Assembly: GCA_014843695.1 (NCBI GenBank)
Contig: CM026395.1
Location: 44,378,396-44,442,395 of the forward strand
Source: Archivesica marissinica
Lineage: Eukaryota; Mollusca; Bivalvia; Venerida; Vesicomyidae
Direction: 5' to 3'
DNA length: 64,000 bases
Shown: piece after piece, positions 30,590 to 40,821 of the stretch
How positions within the stretch are numbered: position 1 is the stretch's first letter
Layout: every line of letters begins with the position of its first letter
Notes under the pieces: generated by a model
What the model was told of the DNA's origin: nothing
Seen by the model: only the letters and a program-made list of their open reading frames with translations
The model's database searches: none
Translations under genes and position numbers: made by a program

Positions 30590-32244
30590 CGCTTAACCCG
30601 CGCACGCACACAGGGGAACAGGTGCCTGTTCTCTGGGTCAGACAGAGTTAAGTCCCTTTACAGTATGGCGGACCGTCAAGACGGCGTTTGAGTTTTTTTG
30701 ATGGAATAAGCCAATATAAGACAAACACATGTTATATTTAATACTTTAGATGACTTTATTATATCATATTTGTTCAGTAACCATCTCTTGTCGACGTCTT
30801 GTATGCCTATTTAACCATTTTTCATCTCTTGTCTGTTCTTGTCACTTCTTGTCTGTGAATAGGGAGACCGCTCTCACGCAGTCAACAGTTTTACTGACTT
30901 TAAAGTTATTTTCGAACTTCCTTGCGTCATATTTAAGTATAAGCAGATATTGCCATGCCGCAACTTAAAGACATGTTCTAGTCCTATAAATAAGACCTCT
31001 ACATATTTTTTCTTCTTCTGTTATTTCGACGTCTTATCGTTAAAGCTCATTTTCGCATGGCACTTTCCGCCCTGATCCGATGGCGGGATTTCTGACCAAT
31101 ATTTTGAAGCTTTTCGGACATGAACGGTTATAAATGTGTGCATTGGTGTTAAGAATAATCCTAAATATAGATATTAAGAACGTTTAAAATATATTGTCCA
31201 ACCATTGTGCATATCATTTAGCTGTTTGAAGTCGACAGGTGAGAGTCTCCCATTTTTTCTGCGCACTCTTCACAAAAGAAATCCGAATGAAATATTATTT
31301 GTACATTTCATGCGTATGAACAATTGGATATTAAACGAAATCTTATTTGGTTCACCATAATGGCACGGAGATAAATCTTGTAAACATTTTCGTCTAATTA
31401 TTTCTATTTTTCACAATAATCAAATATTCAAAATGGATGATTTGGAATGGCGAAACTCTGCCGTGAAATTTAAACGTTGATTTCTTGTATAATATTATGT
31501 CAAGAGATGTCACACAGACTGTGCAGAATTCAAACAACGATGTTTGTGTGTTCATCTTGTTAACAATTTTAATTTATAAAAACGACTTTTTAGAATATAA
31601 AATATGCTACGCGTAATTGAGGTTTAGCGTTTAGAAATGTCTGGATAGTAAAATGTCACATTTTTCAAGTCTAAATATTTGAAAACTAGACATGTTCCTG
31701 CTCAGAAATTTAAACTTTCAATGTCCATATATATTATGTAGTTTTAACATGGATTTGGGGAAATCCAATCTCTTTATGTAGTTTTACCGTGTATTGGGGG
31801 AATTCCATTTTCCTTATGGATATACATTTTTACCTGGGTTGGTGGGTTCTTTATATGTCCAAATATATTATGTAGTTTTAACATCGATTTGGGGAATTTC
31901 AATTTCCTTTTGTATATTATGTATTTTTAAAGTGGGTTGGGGTACTATGTGTTGCTTATTCTGTGTGTTTGTGTATGCATATATGTGAAATTACTTGTAA
32001 ATGGAAGTTATAACGAAGCTGCAATGATTCTCAAACACGAACATACGTTTTGGTTCATTTCCACAACTAACATTGACTAAAGGAAAGAGACTGCGAGCAA
32101 AATCTTTGCTGCAATATCATTATAAAAATATCAAAGAAACAATAAAAGTAGCGAAGTTGACGACACACACACTTTAAATAAGACTTGCCTACACTCGGTG
32201 GTTGTAGCGAAGTTGACGACACACATACTTTAAATAAGACTTAC
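30590..32244. other. intron, weak tandem repeats only
   Basis: AT-rich. A degenerate repeat around 'ttatgtagttttaacatgga' recurs about four times at 31690-31950. At 32165-32250 a roughly 60-bp segment including the donor of the linker exon is duplicated. No coding exon was recognised. Confidence 0.5.
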
Positions 32245-32277
32245 CTACACTCGGTGGCTGGTGTGGTCCAGAAGGAT
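32245..32277 (-). CDS. neprilysin-like gene, 33-bp linker exon
   Basis: The acceptor is ATATTTTTAG and the donor is GTAAGTC, phase 1 to phase 1. It encodes about 11 residues of Pro-rich stalk (PSGPHQPPSV). Both upstream first-exon choices (36852-36988 and 32949-33012) end in phase 1 and join it to give Asn. The next exon (9553-9588) joins it to give Asp. It is short, so support comes from splice signals and phases. Confidence 0.65.
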   Translation of the reverse strand: MLLDHTSHRV

Positions 32278-32948
32278 CTAAAAATATAAAATGCTACATG
32301 GACTTCGATAGAAATAATAAAAATTCGGGTGCCCAAAATATGTCCGGAATCAGATTACAGAGAATTTTAGATTACAATTTTTAGAATAAGAATTATATAC
32401 ATCACTAAGTAGCCACCGTGACATAGTGAAATACGGTCGTCGACTACAAATCACTTGCCTGCCCTCTCATCTCCGCATGCTTTTGATCACACGAGGAGTG
32501 TACACTTATGTGTTGCGATGAGGATATTCAACTGGTTTACGGTACGTATGTGGTATCAACCCAAGTGCATGCCCGGGAATCTTCTCCAATACGCTGGAAT
32601 ATCATCATATCACCAATCTGTCGGTGGTGAGATAACCAACAACACCAAAACAACGAACAGAACACTGTTATAGTTTCAGTTTTGTTGTTCTGCAGAACCT
32701 GACCAAACACCAGAACAACGAACAGAACACCGTTATAATATTTGCCAACATGTCCGGAGTTTCAGTATTGTTGTGATCCAGAACCTGAGCTGAGTAGTGC
32801 TGGTATACATGTAACTAACAGTCGTGAATTTACACTAAAAGTATTTGAATAACTATTGCTAATGAATTCTAATATTATGTGTCGAAAAACTTTAAATATA
32901 CTGAAAAGTCCAGGTAAAGAATTATGATTTGGTAAATTATTCACTTAC

Positions 32949-33012
32949 TATTGAAGAACACAAATCCATGAGACGCAGCTATACAAACCACACACAGTGT
33001 TATTTGTAGCAT
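32949..33012 (-). CDS. alternative first exon with signal-peptide-like sequence
   Basis: ATG at 33012 followed by LQITLCVVCIAASHGFVFF, a hydrophobic signal-like segment. The donor GTAAGTG gives phase 1, the same as the membrane-anchor exon. A TATA box lies about 90 bp upstream (33101-33110). It could make a secreted isoform of the peptidase. It could also belong to an unrelated small gene; no cDNA is available here. Confidence 0.55.
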
Positions 33013-33100
33013 CTTAGTAACTTATTGTGCACGATTGGAGTAACGGTAGAGAATGCATGGGACGTTATTTAAAGTCACCGATGCTGTATCTTATCTAGTA

Positions 33101-33110
33101 TTATATATAC
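33101..33110 (-). promoter_or_regulatory. TATA box for alternative first exon
   Basis: The minus strand reads GTATATATAA, about 90 bp upstream of the ATG at 33012. A start site near 33075 would give a 5' UTR of about 60 nt. Confidence 0.4.
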
Positions 33111-33394
33111 ATTATCTGCAAGCCCAGTAACGGAGGCATGAGTGCTGATAGTTACTAGGGCATACAAGACCAAGCACAATAACTATGTGGTTCCCTATAT
33201 GTTGTGTCACTGTACACACACACATATATACATTGTACATTGTATGTGTGTATGGAATATGTTTTGCTCTCCTAAAATTGGAGACACCATAATGGTACTA
33301 GTGTGTAACTTTGATTATTGTTGTCTGATTTATTGTTCATAGTCCTAATTTGTCACGTGATCAATATGGCGGAGGTGTTTTCAGTTTATACACA

Positions 33395-33607
33395 TTTTTA
33401 GCGCGATTGCGAAACAAGTTCTTACAACTTTATTAATCACTATCGAGACCTCATTCCTTATGGAATCCATCGCCACGAGGGAGAAAGAAGAGGCAATGTG
33501 GAATTTAAATGCCCTTCCTAAGGGCACAATCATAACGGCTCCAATGGGGCTCGAACTCCGTGCATTTCGCACCTGAAGCGAACGCGCTACGACTGCGCTA
33601 TCACGAC
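33395..33607 (-). mobile_element. tRNA-derived SINE, family B (copy)
   Basis: Minus-strand copy with its tail at 33400-33440 and tRNA-like head at 33540-33607. 33013-33394 and 33608-34232 otherwise hold no gene; short GT-rich tracts occur near 33220. Confidence 0.75.
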
Positions 33608-34232
33608 ACGAATGATGTCTTTGAATGCTAAAACATCGTATTATTTGATACTGTTACAATTTGGCGTGTCAAAGTGTCGCTCAACATTTCTAAGCTGTTA
33701 GGGGTTGATACATCCTACTATATCCATTAAGCTGTATATGTATACCGATAATGGAAAAGATAAATGGGGTGATAATGTGAAACCTGGGCATACATTGAAG
33801 CCAGTTGATTCAATCAGACCTACTCTAGCCATGTTTTGACTCCCCTCCCCCATATATTCGCAGAATGTCACTACCCGTTTTCTGGGCGTATCAAGTCCAC
33901 TCAACTAGGGATTAAACGATGATCAATTATAAACAGTAATGCCATATTCCAGCTTGCCTGTTCACAATCGGCTTAATGGTTTAATTGGTCCTAATGTACG
34001 TTCACAAAAACACGCCAATTGACCATATGGAAATTCTTCAGTTGCGTATATAGAAGAACAACTGCTCTGCATTGCATGACTACTAAATTAAAATTACACT
34101 TTATAAATATCATTATTACCTTATTCAGGTTTTAGAACGTATCTCAAATAACCAGAAAACACAAGAAATCGCTTAATTACACCGCAACATTTTTTCATGG
34201 CGAGCATGTCACAGGACCACATAGACTGCCTT

Positions 34233-34440
34233 GCTTTATTTATCGTCGCTACCGGTTGCCCATATGAACGACGCCTCATGAAGAGATTAGTCATTTTAGA
34301 TTTTTGGAGGATAGTGCAATGATACAGACCCATTCCAGAGTCTCCTCTGGTTCTTTTATGTGCACGATGTACAGCCGGTACAGCACCGACACGAGACCCC
34401 GGTTTAAAGTCCCATCTGAAAGACTGTTAATAGCATTAAT
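34233..34440 (-). mobile_element. SINE family A, head-less copy
   Basis: Body and tail of family A ('gatttttggaggatagtgca', 'cagagtctcctctggttctt') on the minus strand. The tRNA-like head is missing. Confidence 0.7.
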
Positions 34441-34585
34441 GTATCAGCGTTTGGTCAATTTATAGAGTTTTGGAGATTTAGTGTCCGTGCAGAGCTCCTC
34501 TTCAGAGGCTTCCAGCAAGTTCTTTTATCTATTTTCCATTTATTTCAACACTGCGACCTAGACTTATTTTCCTTGGCAAGCTTAG

Positions 34586-35237
34586 CCCTTTCCCTCATAG
34601 AACCACCTCTTGACGCCAATACGACATACATTGACAATGTAGTAGTAGCCAAACTAATGTTTATAATAAAGGCCAGAATCTCATGTAGTCCCAGTAATAT
34701 GTACGAAGATGGGATATATATGGCAACTACTTATCCACTGCATGATAACTAAATGGCTTTCGTTTGTATGGAGATAAATAGTATATTAACCTAAATCTCT
34801 ATGAAGTCCCAGTAATATCTATGGAGGTGGGATAGATATGGCGACTACTTATCCATTGCATGATAGCTAAATGGCTTTCGTTTGTATGCATATATAATAG
34901 TATATTAACCTAAATCTCTATGTAGTCCCAGTAATATCTATGGAGGTGGGATAGATATGGCGACTACTTATTCACTGCATGATAGCTAAATGGCTTTCGT
35001 TTGTATGGAGATAAATAGTATATTAACCTAAATCTCTATGAAGTCCCAGTAATATCTATGGAGGTGGAATAGATATGGCGACTACTTATCCACTGCATGA
35101 TAGCTAAATGGCTTTCGTTTGTATGGAGATATAATAGTATATTAACCTAAATCTCTATGTAGTCCCAGTAATATCTATGGAGGTGGGATATATAGATATG
35201 GTGCATATTATTCACTGAATTGCTATGAAGGAAAGGG
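34586..35237. mobile_element. piggyBac-type MITE with internal minisatellite (copy 2)
   Basis: Its ends match those at 6001-6580 (CCCTTTCCCTCATAG ... CTATGAAGGAAAGGG). The right flank is TTAA (35238-35241); the left is TTAG, probably a mutated TTAA. It contains about five units of the same 115-120-bp repeat. 35242-35945 to the right has nothing recognisable. Confidence 0.75.
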
Positions 35238-35945
35238 TTAACAGGCACTAAGCAATATGTGTTAAGATACCTCGAGAACACTACATAATTATGTGCCGTG
35301 ACTGAATATTAAACCTAGACCACTGGACCACAGACACCTGCACGGAATAAAACACCAACACAATGCATGGATCGTAGTTTAACTTCTCATCCTGAATAAA
35401 TATACAAAATTAGAATCTAAAAACTTTAGTGACAGTAAGTTTCAAGAAAATACATAACTGAGCTAGATGAAAAATGATGTTCTGGTATCTGTCCTGTCCA
35501 TTGATGGAACATGTCTGACTGTGATCATTAATATGTTATTTGAGCGAATGATTTTCCAATTTTATTTTGTTTGATAATTGAATTGTCAGATAAGATGTTG
35601 CGAAAATGCGATTTTAAAAGAAACAAAGTATTGCGAAATTCAATGATACGAGAGACACATGTGCATACAAACACTATTGTAAAATTCAATGCTATGAGAA
35701 ACACATTTATATAGTTACATCTATGAAAGGTGCTCGCAATAACTTTATAAGATTCCGTTGCTTTCTTGTCTTAACTCGTTGCATGTTGGGTAAAATAAAA
35801 GCTATATAAAATTCAAATAATTGTAGCAGATGCCAATTCGTTAATGTGTTTTTCTTCTTTGTTACGACATACATTGACAATGTAGTAGCCAAACAAATGT
35901 TCATACTAAATGCCAGAATCTCATGTAGTCGCAGTAATATCTATG

Positions 35946-36093
35946 GAGTCTCCTCTGGTTCTTTTACGTGCACAGTGTAAATAAAGCACGGACACGAGAC
36001 CTCGGTTTAAAGTCCCATCTGAAAGACTGTTGATTTTATTAGGGTCAGACGGGTGTCCAGCGTGTTACCACTGGACTACAGATCCGTCTGCAA
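35946..36093 (-). mobile_element. SINE family A, internally deleted
   Basis: The minus-strand copy keeps box A and most of the body but lacks the stretch between anticodon loop and box B. 36094-36579 shows no gene. Confidence 0.65.
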
Positions 36094-36579
36094 CTCAGTC
36101 TGATTATGGTATGATACTGGTACTTAAGATCATCCATAAACTTCGTACTTCCACCAATATAACAAAATATTAGCTACTTGTACGCGAATCTAATGGTTTG
36201 TCAGATAGCGGTGGAAGAACGACTTTAAACGGTTCAGTTTATGTTGTGTCATTTCATTGTGATTTTTATTTGGTGACATATTTTATATTATTTTCATAAA
36301 CATGCGTAGGGAAAATGGGTTTGTAGAAAAATGGTAAAATAAAATGTTAGCTCCATTTTGATGTCACGATTTCCGGTGCTAGTATCTAAATAAATAAACA
36401 TATCGCAAATATGGGCCCCTGACCATGCCTGTGTTATTCTGCAATTCAACGGTTTCTCTAAATGTTAGGGTAATTAAATAGTATTATATAAACGGGTTTT
36501 ACCGTGGATGACAACTGTACATGGCTTATTTATTTCATATAGAGCATATATTCAATGGTATACCTTCATTTTGTGTTTG

Positions 36580-36705
36580 CTATAGTGTCGAACCGACAGC
36601 TTAGACCAGTGCTTCCTCACATGCCACACTCAGTGAGACTTGAACCTACAGCAGTCAGGGGCAAGTAATTTGAAGTTGGTGTCTTTAACCACTCAGGCTT
36701 GATCC
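36580..36705 (-). mobile_element. tRNA-like SINE head remnant
   Basis: On the minus strand, GCCTGAGTGGTTAAAGACA (box A type) and GTAGGTTCAAGTCTCAC (box B type) sit 40-50 bp apart. No tail could be matched. Confidence 0.4.
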
Positions 36706-36851
36706 TAATGTATGGTGGAATTCAATTTAAAATCAAACGTTCCTTAAACTAAACACCCGGCCACGAAGGTATATATTTATACCTTCTAAAGCATAATAGA
36801 TTGAACATTATTAAAAAATAATCTGTATAACCGTGAACACTAAAAACGTAC

Positions 36852-36988
36852 TTTTAGAGTTGAGTTTGAGTACGGTGCCTATGACCACTACAGCCAGAGC
36901 AACCGTTGTTACGGCAAAGAAGGCAGCAACCAACACCAACAATCTCGTAGTCGGTATGCGAAACTTCACACTGCGCAGGTCTTCTGCA
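36852..36988 (-). CDS. neprilysin-like gene, membrane-anchor exon
   Basis: The 137-bp exon has acceptor TTTCGTTACAG and donor GTACGT. It begins with one base completing Pro with the start exon and ends in phase 1. It encodes AEDLRSVKFRIPTTR, then a hydrophobic span (LLVLVAAFFAVTTVALAVVV), the single type-II signal anchor typical of M13 ectopeptidases. Basic residues precede the span, consistent with a cytosolic N-terminus. Confidence 0.75.
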
Positions 36989-37289
36989 CTGTAACGAAAC
37001 ATACATATTGTATAACAAAGGAATTCGGAATTTTTGTTTGAACCGTGGATACGTTTATTTAACGTGGTTAAAAGCGACGAGACCTCCAGAAGTAATTCAA
37101 TCATTGGAGGATAGTGCAAGATACAGAAGACAGACGTCCAATTCCAAAAGTTTTTGCATGCCCCGTGTAGAGACCCGATATAGCAGACCTAGGTCCATTG
37201 CCCCGTCTACGGATTCGGTATCCATTGCCAATAATGCAACTTAATATAAATCCACTGATGACTTGTTCGTGTGTAGAACCTCATCTCGG

Positions 37290-37350
37290 TGGGTGTGTGT
37301 GTGTGTGGGGTGGTGTATGTATGTGTGTGTGTGGGGGGGGGGGTGGTGTG
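37290..37350. repeat. GT/GGT-rich simple repeat
   Basis: Low-complexity 'gtgtgtgtgtgtgg' and 'gggggggggg' tracts in the first intron. 36989-37756 is otherwise featureless. Confidence 0.8.
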
Positions 37351-37756
37351 TTCCTAATAAAATATACAACCAACCTAATTAGGTATGGACAATAGTAGAG
37401 ACAATTACAATATACGCCTTTCCGTGCGCTTTGTCATTAAAATTGGGTCACTAAATCAAGTTTTCTTAGAAAATATGAGTCGATGGCGGAGAAGTATTAC
37501 CTGATTTACGGGAATCTATGTTATAATATTACCCTGACACAACTGTATACTTATCTGAATAGAATATACAACGGAATACAAACATAGATGGAAACAACTC
37601 AACTTGTCTTCGGTTCTGTTGAATCGACTTTAATGCATTGGGTGTATCAAATGCTCGCAGTAAATACAATATGTTGCCTCGGGTACTATGTTCAAGTATA
37701 TTAGTCTAATTTACATGTAAATTCTGACTCACAAAGAAGTCAATAATTGCACTTAC

Positions 37757-37782
37757 GGAATGAAATGTTCTCGAACATCCAT
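37757..37782 (-). CDS. neprilysin-like gene, first coding exon
   Basis: ATG followed by codons for DVREHFIP and donor GTAAGT. It ends in phase 2 and joins the T at the start of 36852-36988 in frame. A TATA box lies about 60 bp upstream. It would encode a short cytosolic tail. Being only 26 bp, it is supported by phase, donor and promoter together. Confidence 0.6.
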
Positions 37783-37840
37783 ATTGGCGATATTCCCCCT
37801 ATCTGTTCATACATAACAACGTGTTTGAAGTTTCATTTCG

Positions 37841-37849
37841 CTTTATATA
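37841..37849 (-). promoter_or_regulatory. TATA box upstream of the first exon
   Basis: The minus strand reads TATATAAAG. Transcription would start about 30 bp downstream (near 37815), leaving a leader of about 35 nt before the ATG at 37782. Confidence 0.5.
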
Positions 37850-38187
37850 CGTTTACAAGGTTGTGTTTTCATTTCGACAACTAGTTCGTTTAACAACATA
37901 GTGTTTGAAGTGTAATCTAAATGTAGCTTTTTAAACCCCCTTAAGCATGTTTCAATAATATTTTTCCGACTGCATCCTTCATTAATCATTTTAACTTGAT
38001 CTTCATTACGACATGACTGTTATTTGTTTCGGTGCGTCGGCCCTACTTTCTCTTTTGGTCCACCTCCTGTTTTTCTGGCAAATTACGACGAGAAAATGTT
38101 CATAAGGTACGTTTTTATGACTGACTTTCTACCCACATCAGACATGTGCTTCATGTCTTTAACGGCAATTTAACCGAACCTAATTAA

Positions 38188-38262
38188 ACTGCGGGCGGGC
38201 GGGCGGGCGGGAACCTAATTAAACTGCGGGCGGGCGGACGGGCAGACAGACAGACAGGCATA
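38188..38262. repeat. GGGC/CAGA simple repeats
   Basis: Two runs of 'gcgggcgggcgg' preceded by a duplicated 'aacctaattaaactgcgg', followed by 'acagacagacag'. The surrounding 37850-38640 has no recognised gene. Confidence 0.8.
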
Positions 38263-38639
38263 CAGACAGCTTAACACCTTTACAGACAAACGTAAGCATG
38301 ATGCCATCATACATCCTCTCCGGTTGCATTTTTAGTTGGCGGTTTAAAGTTTTTTCAGTTTTCACACTTCATATCGACAATACGCAAATATGCATATACG
38401 TATGTGGATCTACGGGCCTGACAACACACATTTGATAGTATTGTAGAATTGGATATTTGATTTGTAAGTGTTATGTTCTTTTTATTCAGATTTACTTATT
38501 TTTATGTCGTGTGTTCATTCGTCTCGTACATGTTATCTATAGGTGGTGGCGAATGCACGGTCAGGCTTTCCCCGTATAAACTAAGATATAGACAACTTTT
38601 CAAACATAACATAAATGTGTTTGTTATGTTTCGGATTTT

Positions 38640-38850
38640 TGGGCTATATCGCCGGCGGGCAGTTTACCTTTCCTGGACAGGCGCCAGCGGTTAACCAGTA
38701 CTTGGTGCACCAACCTCCGTAAGAAACTGCCAACTTTTTCATATAAATGAAACACGGTCTGAGCGGGGCTCGAATCCGTGACAATCAATGATGATAGGTT
38801 ACAGTAGTATACAAGTCAGCGACGGTAACCACTCGACCACAGAGGCGGAC
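38640..38850 (-). mobile_element. tRNA-derived SINE, family D (copy)
   Basis: Minus-strand copy of 12571-12835, with its body at 38640-38740 and tRNA-like head at 38755-38850. Confidence 0.75.
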
Positions 38851-38951
38851 AATATATGTGTTTGTATTCGCTGTATGTTCCAATCACATTCCCCATCGAA
38901 GTAATACCGACACCAGTATCATCACGAGTGACTATTGCCGCTAATGATGGT

Positions 38952-39362
38952 GATAGTCCTCAATGTTCGATCATTGGTAGTCCTCGATGTTCGATCATTG
39001 GTAGTCCTCGATGTTCGATCATTGGTAGTCCTCAATGTTCGATCATTGGTAGTCCTCGATGTTCGATCATTGGTAGTCCTCGATGTTCGATCATTGGTAG
39101 TCCTCAATGTTCGATCATTGGTAGTCCTCGATGTTCGATCATTGGTAGTCCTCGATGTTCGATCATTGGTAGTCCTCAATGTTCGATCATTGGTAGTCCT
39201 CGATGTTCGATCATTGGTAGTCCTCGATGTTCGATCATTGGTAGTCCTCGATGTTCGATCATTGGTAGTCCTCGATGTTCGATCATTGGTAGTCCTCGAT
39301 GTTCGATTATTGGTAGTCCTCGATGTTCGATCATTGGTAGTCCTCAATGTTCGATTATTGGT
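38952..39362. repeat. 24-bp satellite, 17 copies
   Basis: The unit 'ggtagtcctcgatgttcgat' plus 'catt' repeats with C/T and G/A variants. Because 24 is divisible by 3, it is open in several frames on both strands (SIIGSPRC; TNDRTSRT). These are not genes. Confidence 0.9.
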
Positions 39363-39429
39363 GATACATAGTTCAGTCATACATTCGGAAGGAATACAAT
39401 TATTTGCTTCATTTTGTGTGTTGTACTTT

Positions 39430-39612
39430 TATTTATCGTCGACACCTGTTGCCAATATGAGCGACGCCTCCTGAAGAGATTAGCCATATTAAATTTCGGA
39501 GGATAGTGCAATGATACAGACACATCCCAAGAGTCCCCGTTGGTTCTATTGCGTGCACTGTGTAAAACACCGACATGAGACCTCGGTTTAAAGTCTCATC
39601 CGAAAGACTATG
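39430..39612 (-). mobile_element. SINE family A, head-less copy
   Basis: Minus-strand body and tail, diverged, without a tRNA-like head. Confidence 0.65.
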
Positions 39613-39802
39613 CATTTAGATATGAGTCATTTTAGTATAGTATAGCGTGGGCTCGAACCTGCAACCCCTGGCTTTATTGGTGTTTTATGTTACAGTAAAC
39701 TATTTTTATAATAAAACGATACTAGTATAAGAACATCATCACCGAATTACTTCCGGTTCATATCAGTTAAGTATAAATAACATTTACTTCGAAGCTGATT
39801 TA

Positions 39803-40195
39803 ACGGATCTGTAGTCTAGTGGTAGCACGCTGGACTGGTAATCAAGGGATCGCAGGTTCGATCCCCCGTCTGACCATAATACAATTAACAGCCTTTCAGA
39901 TGGGACATTAAACCGAGGTATCGTGTCGGTGCTGTACACCGTGCACAAAAGAACCAGATGAGGCTGTGGTAACACGCTGGACTAATAATCAAGGGATCGC
40001 AGGTTCGATCCCCCGTCTGACCATAATACAATTAACAGCCTTTCAGATTGGACATTAAACCGAGGTCTCGTGTCGGTGCTGTACACCGTGCACATAAAAG
40101 AACGAGATGAGGCTCTGGAATGGGTCTCTGTCTATATCATTGCACTATCCTCCAACAATCATATGGGCAATCGGTAGCGACAATAAATAAACGTA
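39803..40195 (+). mobile_element. two SINE family A copies joined head to tail
   Basis: The first copy (39803-39966) has an intact tRNA-like head with both boxes and is cut off in its body. A second copy starts inside its own head at 39967 and runs to the tail 'gacaataaataaacg' near 40195. Confidence 0.7.
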
Positions 40196-40373
40196 TCAAG
40201 CAAGCTGATTTAAAATACAGTGGTGGACCTAAAGGAACTGTTATTAGTGATTGGATTTGATAATGTTCCTGCTTATAAACAGGGAGGCAGACAGGCTATT
40301 ATTATAGTGACATGTGTAACATACTGAACAAGCATAGCAATAAACAAATGAATGACCACATATACGCTTACAT

Positions 40374-40440
40374 CCGAGCCAACGAGAGTGATTAATATAA
40401 GTTGTTAAAGCTTGTTTCGCAATCGTTGTAAAATAAATAA
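40374..40440 (+). mobile_element. SINE tail fragment, family C
   Basis: Only the tail ('gagccaacgagagtgattaa' to 'cgcaatcgttgtaaaataaa') is present. Confidence 0.5.
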
Positions 40441-40554
40441 AGTGTAAAAAACAACAACAAAAAAACAAATACACATTAGGCTGAAACACCCGGACCAGTG
40501 GGCCTATATGTCTCCTAAACATAATCACAAACTGAGTTAGCTTGTGTGTTTTAC

Positions 40555-40819
40555 GTTTATTTATCGTCGCTACCGCTTGCCCATATGAGCGACGCCTTCT
40601 GACGAAATTAGTCATTTTAGAGTTTTGGAGGATAGTGCAATGATACAGACAGATACCCATTCCAGAGTCTCCTCTGGTTCTTTTACGTGCACGATGTAAA
40701 GCACCGACACGAGACCGGTTTAAAGTCCCAATTGAAAGAATGTTAATTTCATTATGACCAGACGGGGGATCGAACCTGAGATCCCTGGATTACCAGTCCA
40801 ACAATGAGTTACCATTATA
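40555..40819 (-). mobile_element. SINE family A, interrupted by Tc1-like element
   Basis: Minus-strand copy whose tRNA-like head ends near 40819, where the Tc1-like transposon begins. Confidence 0.65.
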
Positions 40820-40821
40820 TA

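Noticed and set aside
38856..39474. Overlapping ORFs on both strands with SIIGSPRC or TNDRTSRT repeats
   Set aside because: Caused by the 24-bp satellite.
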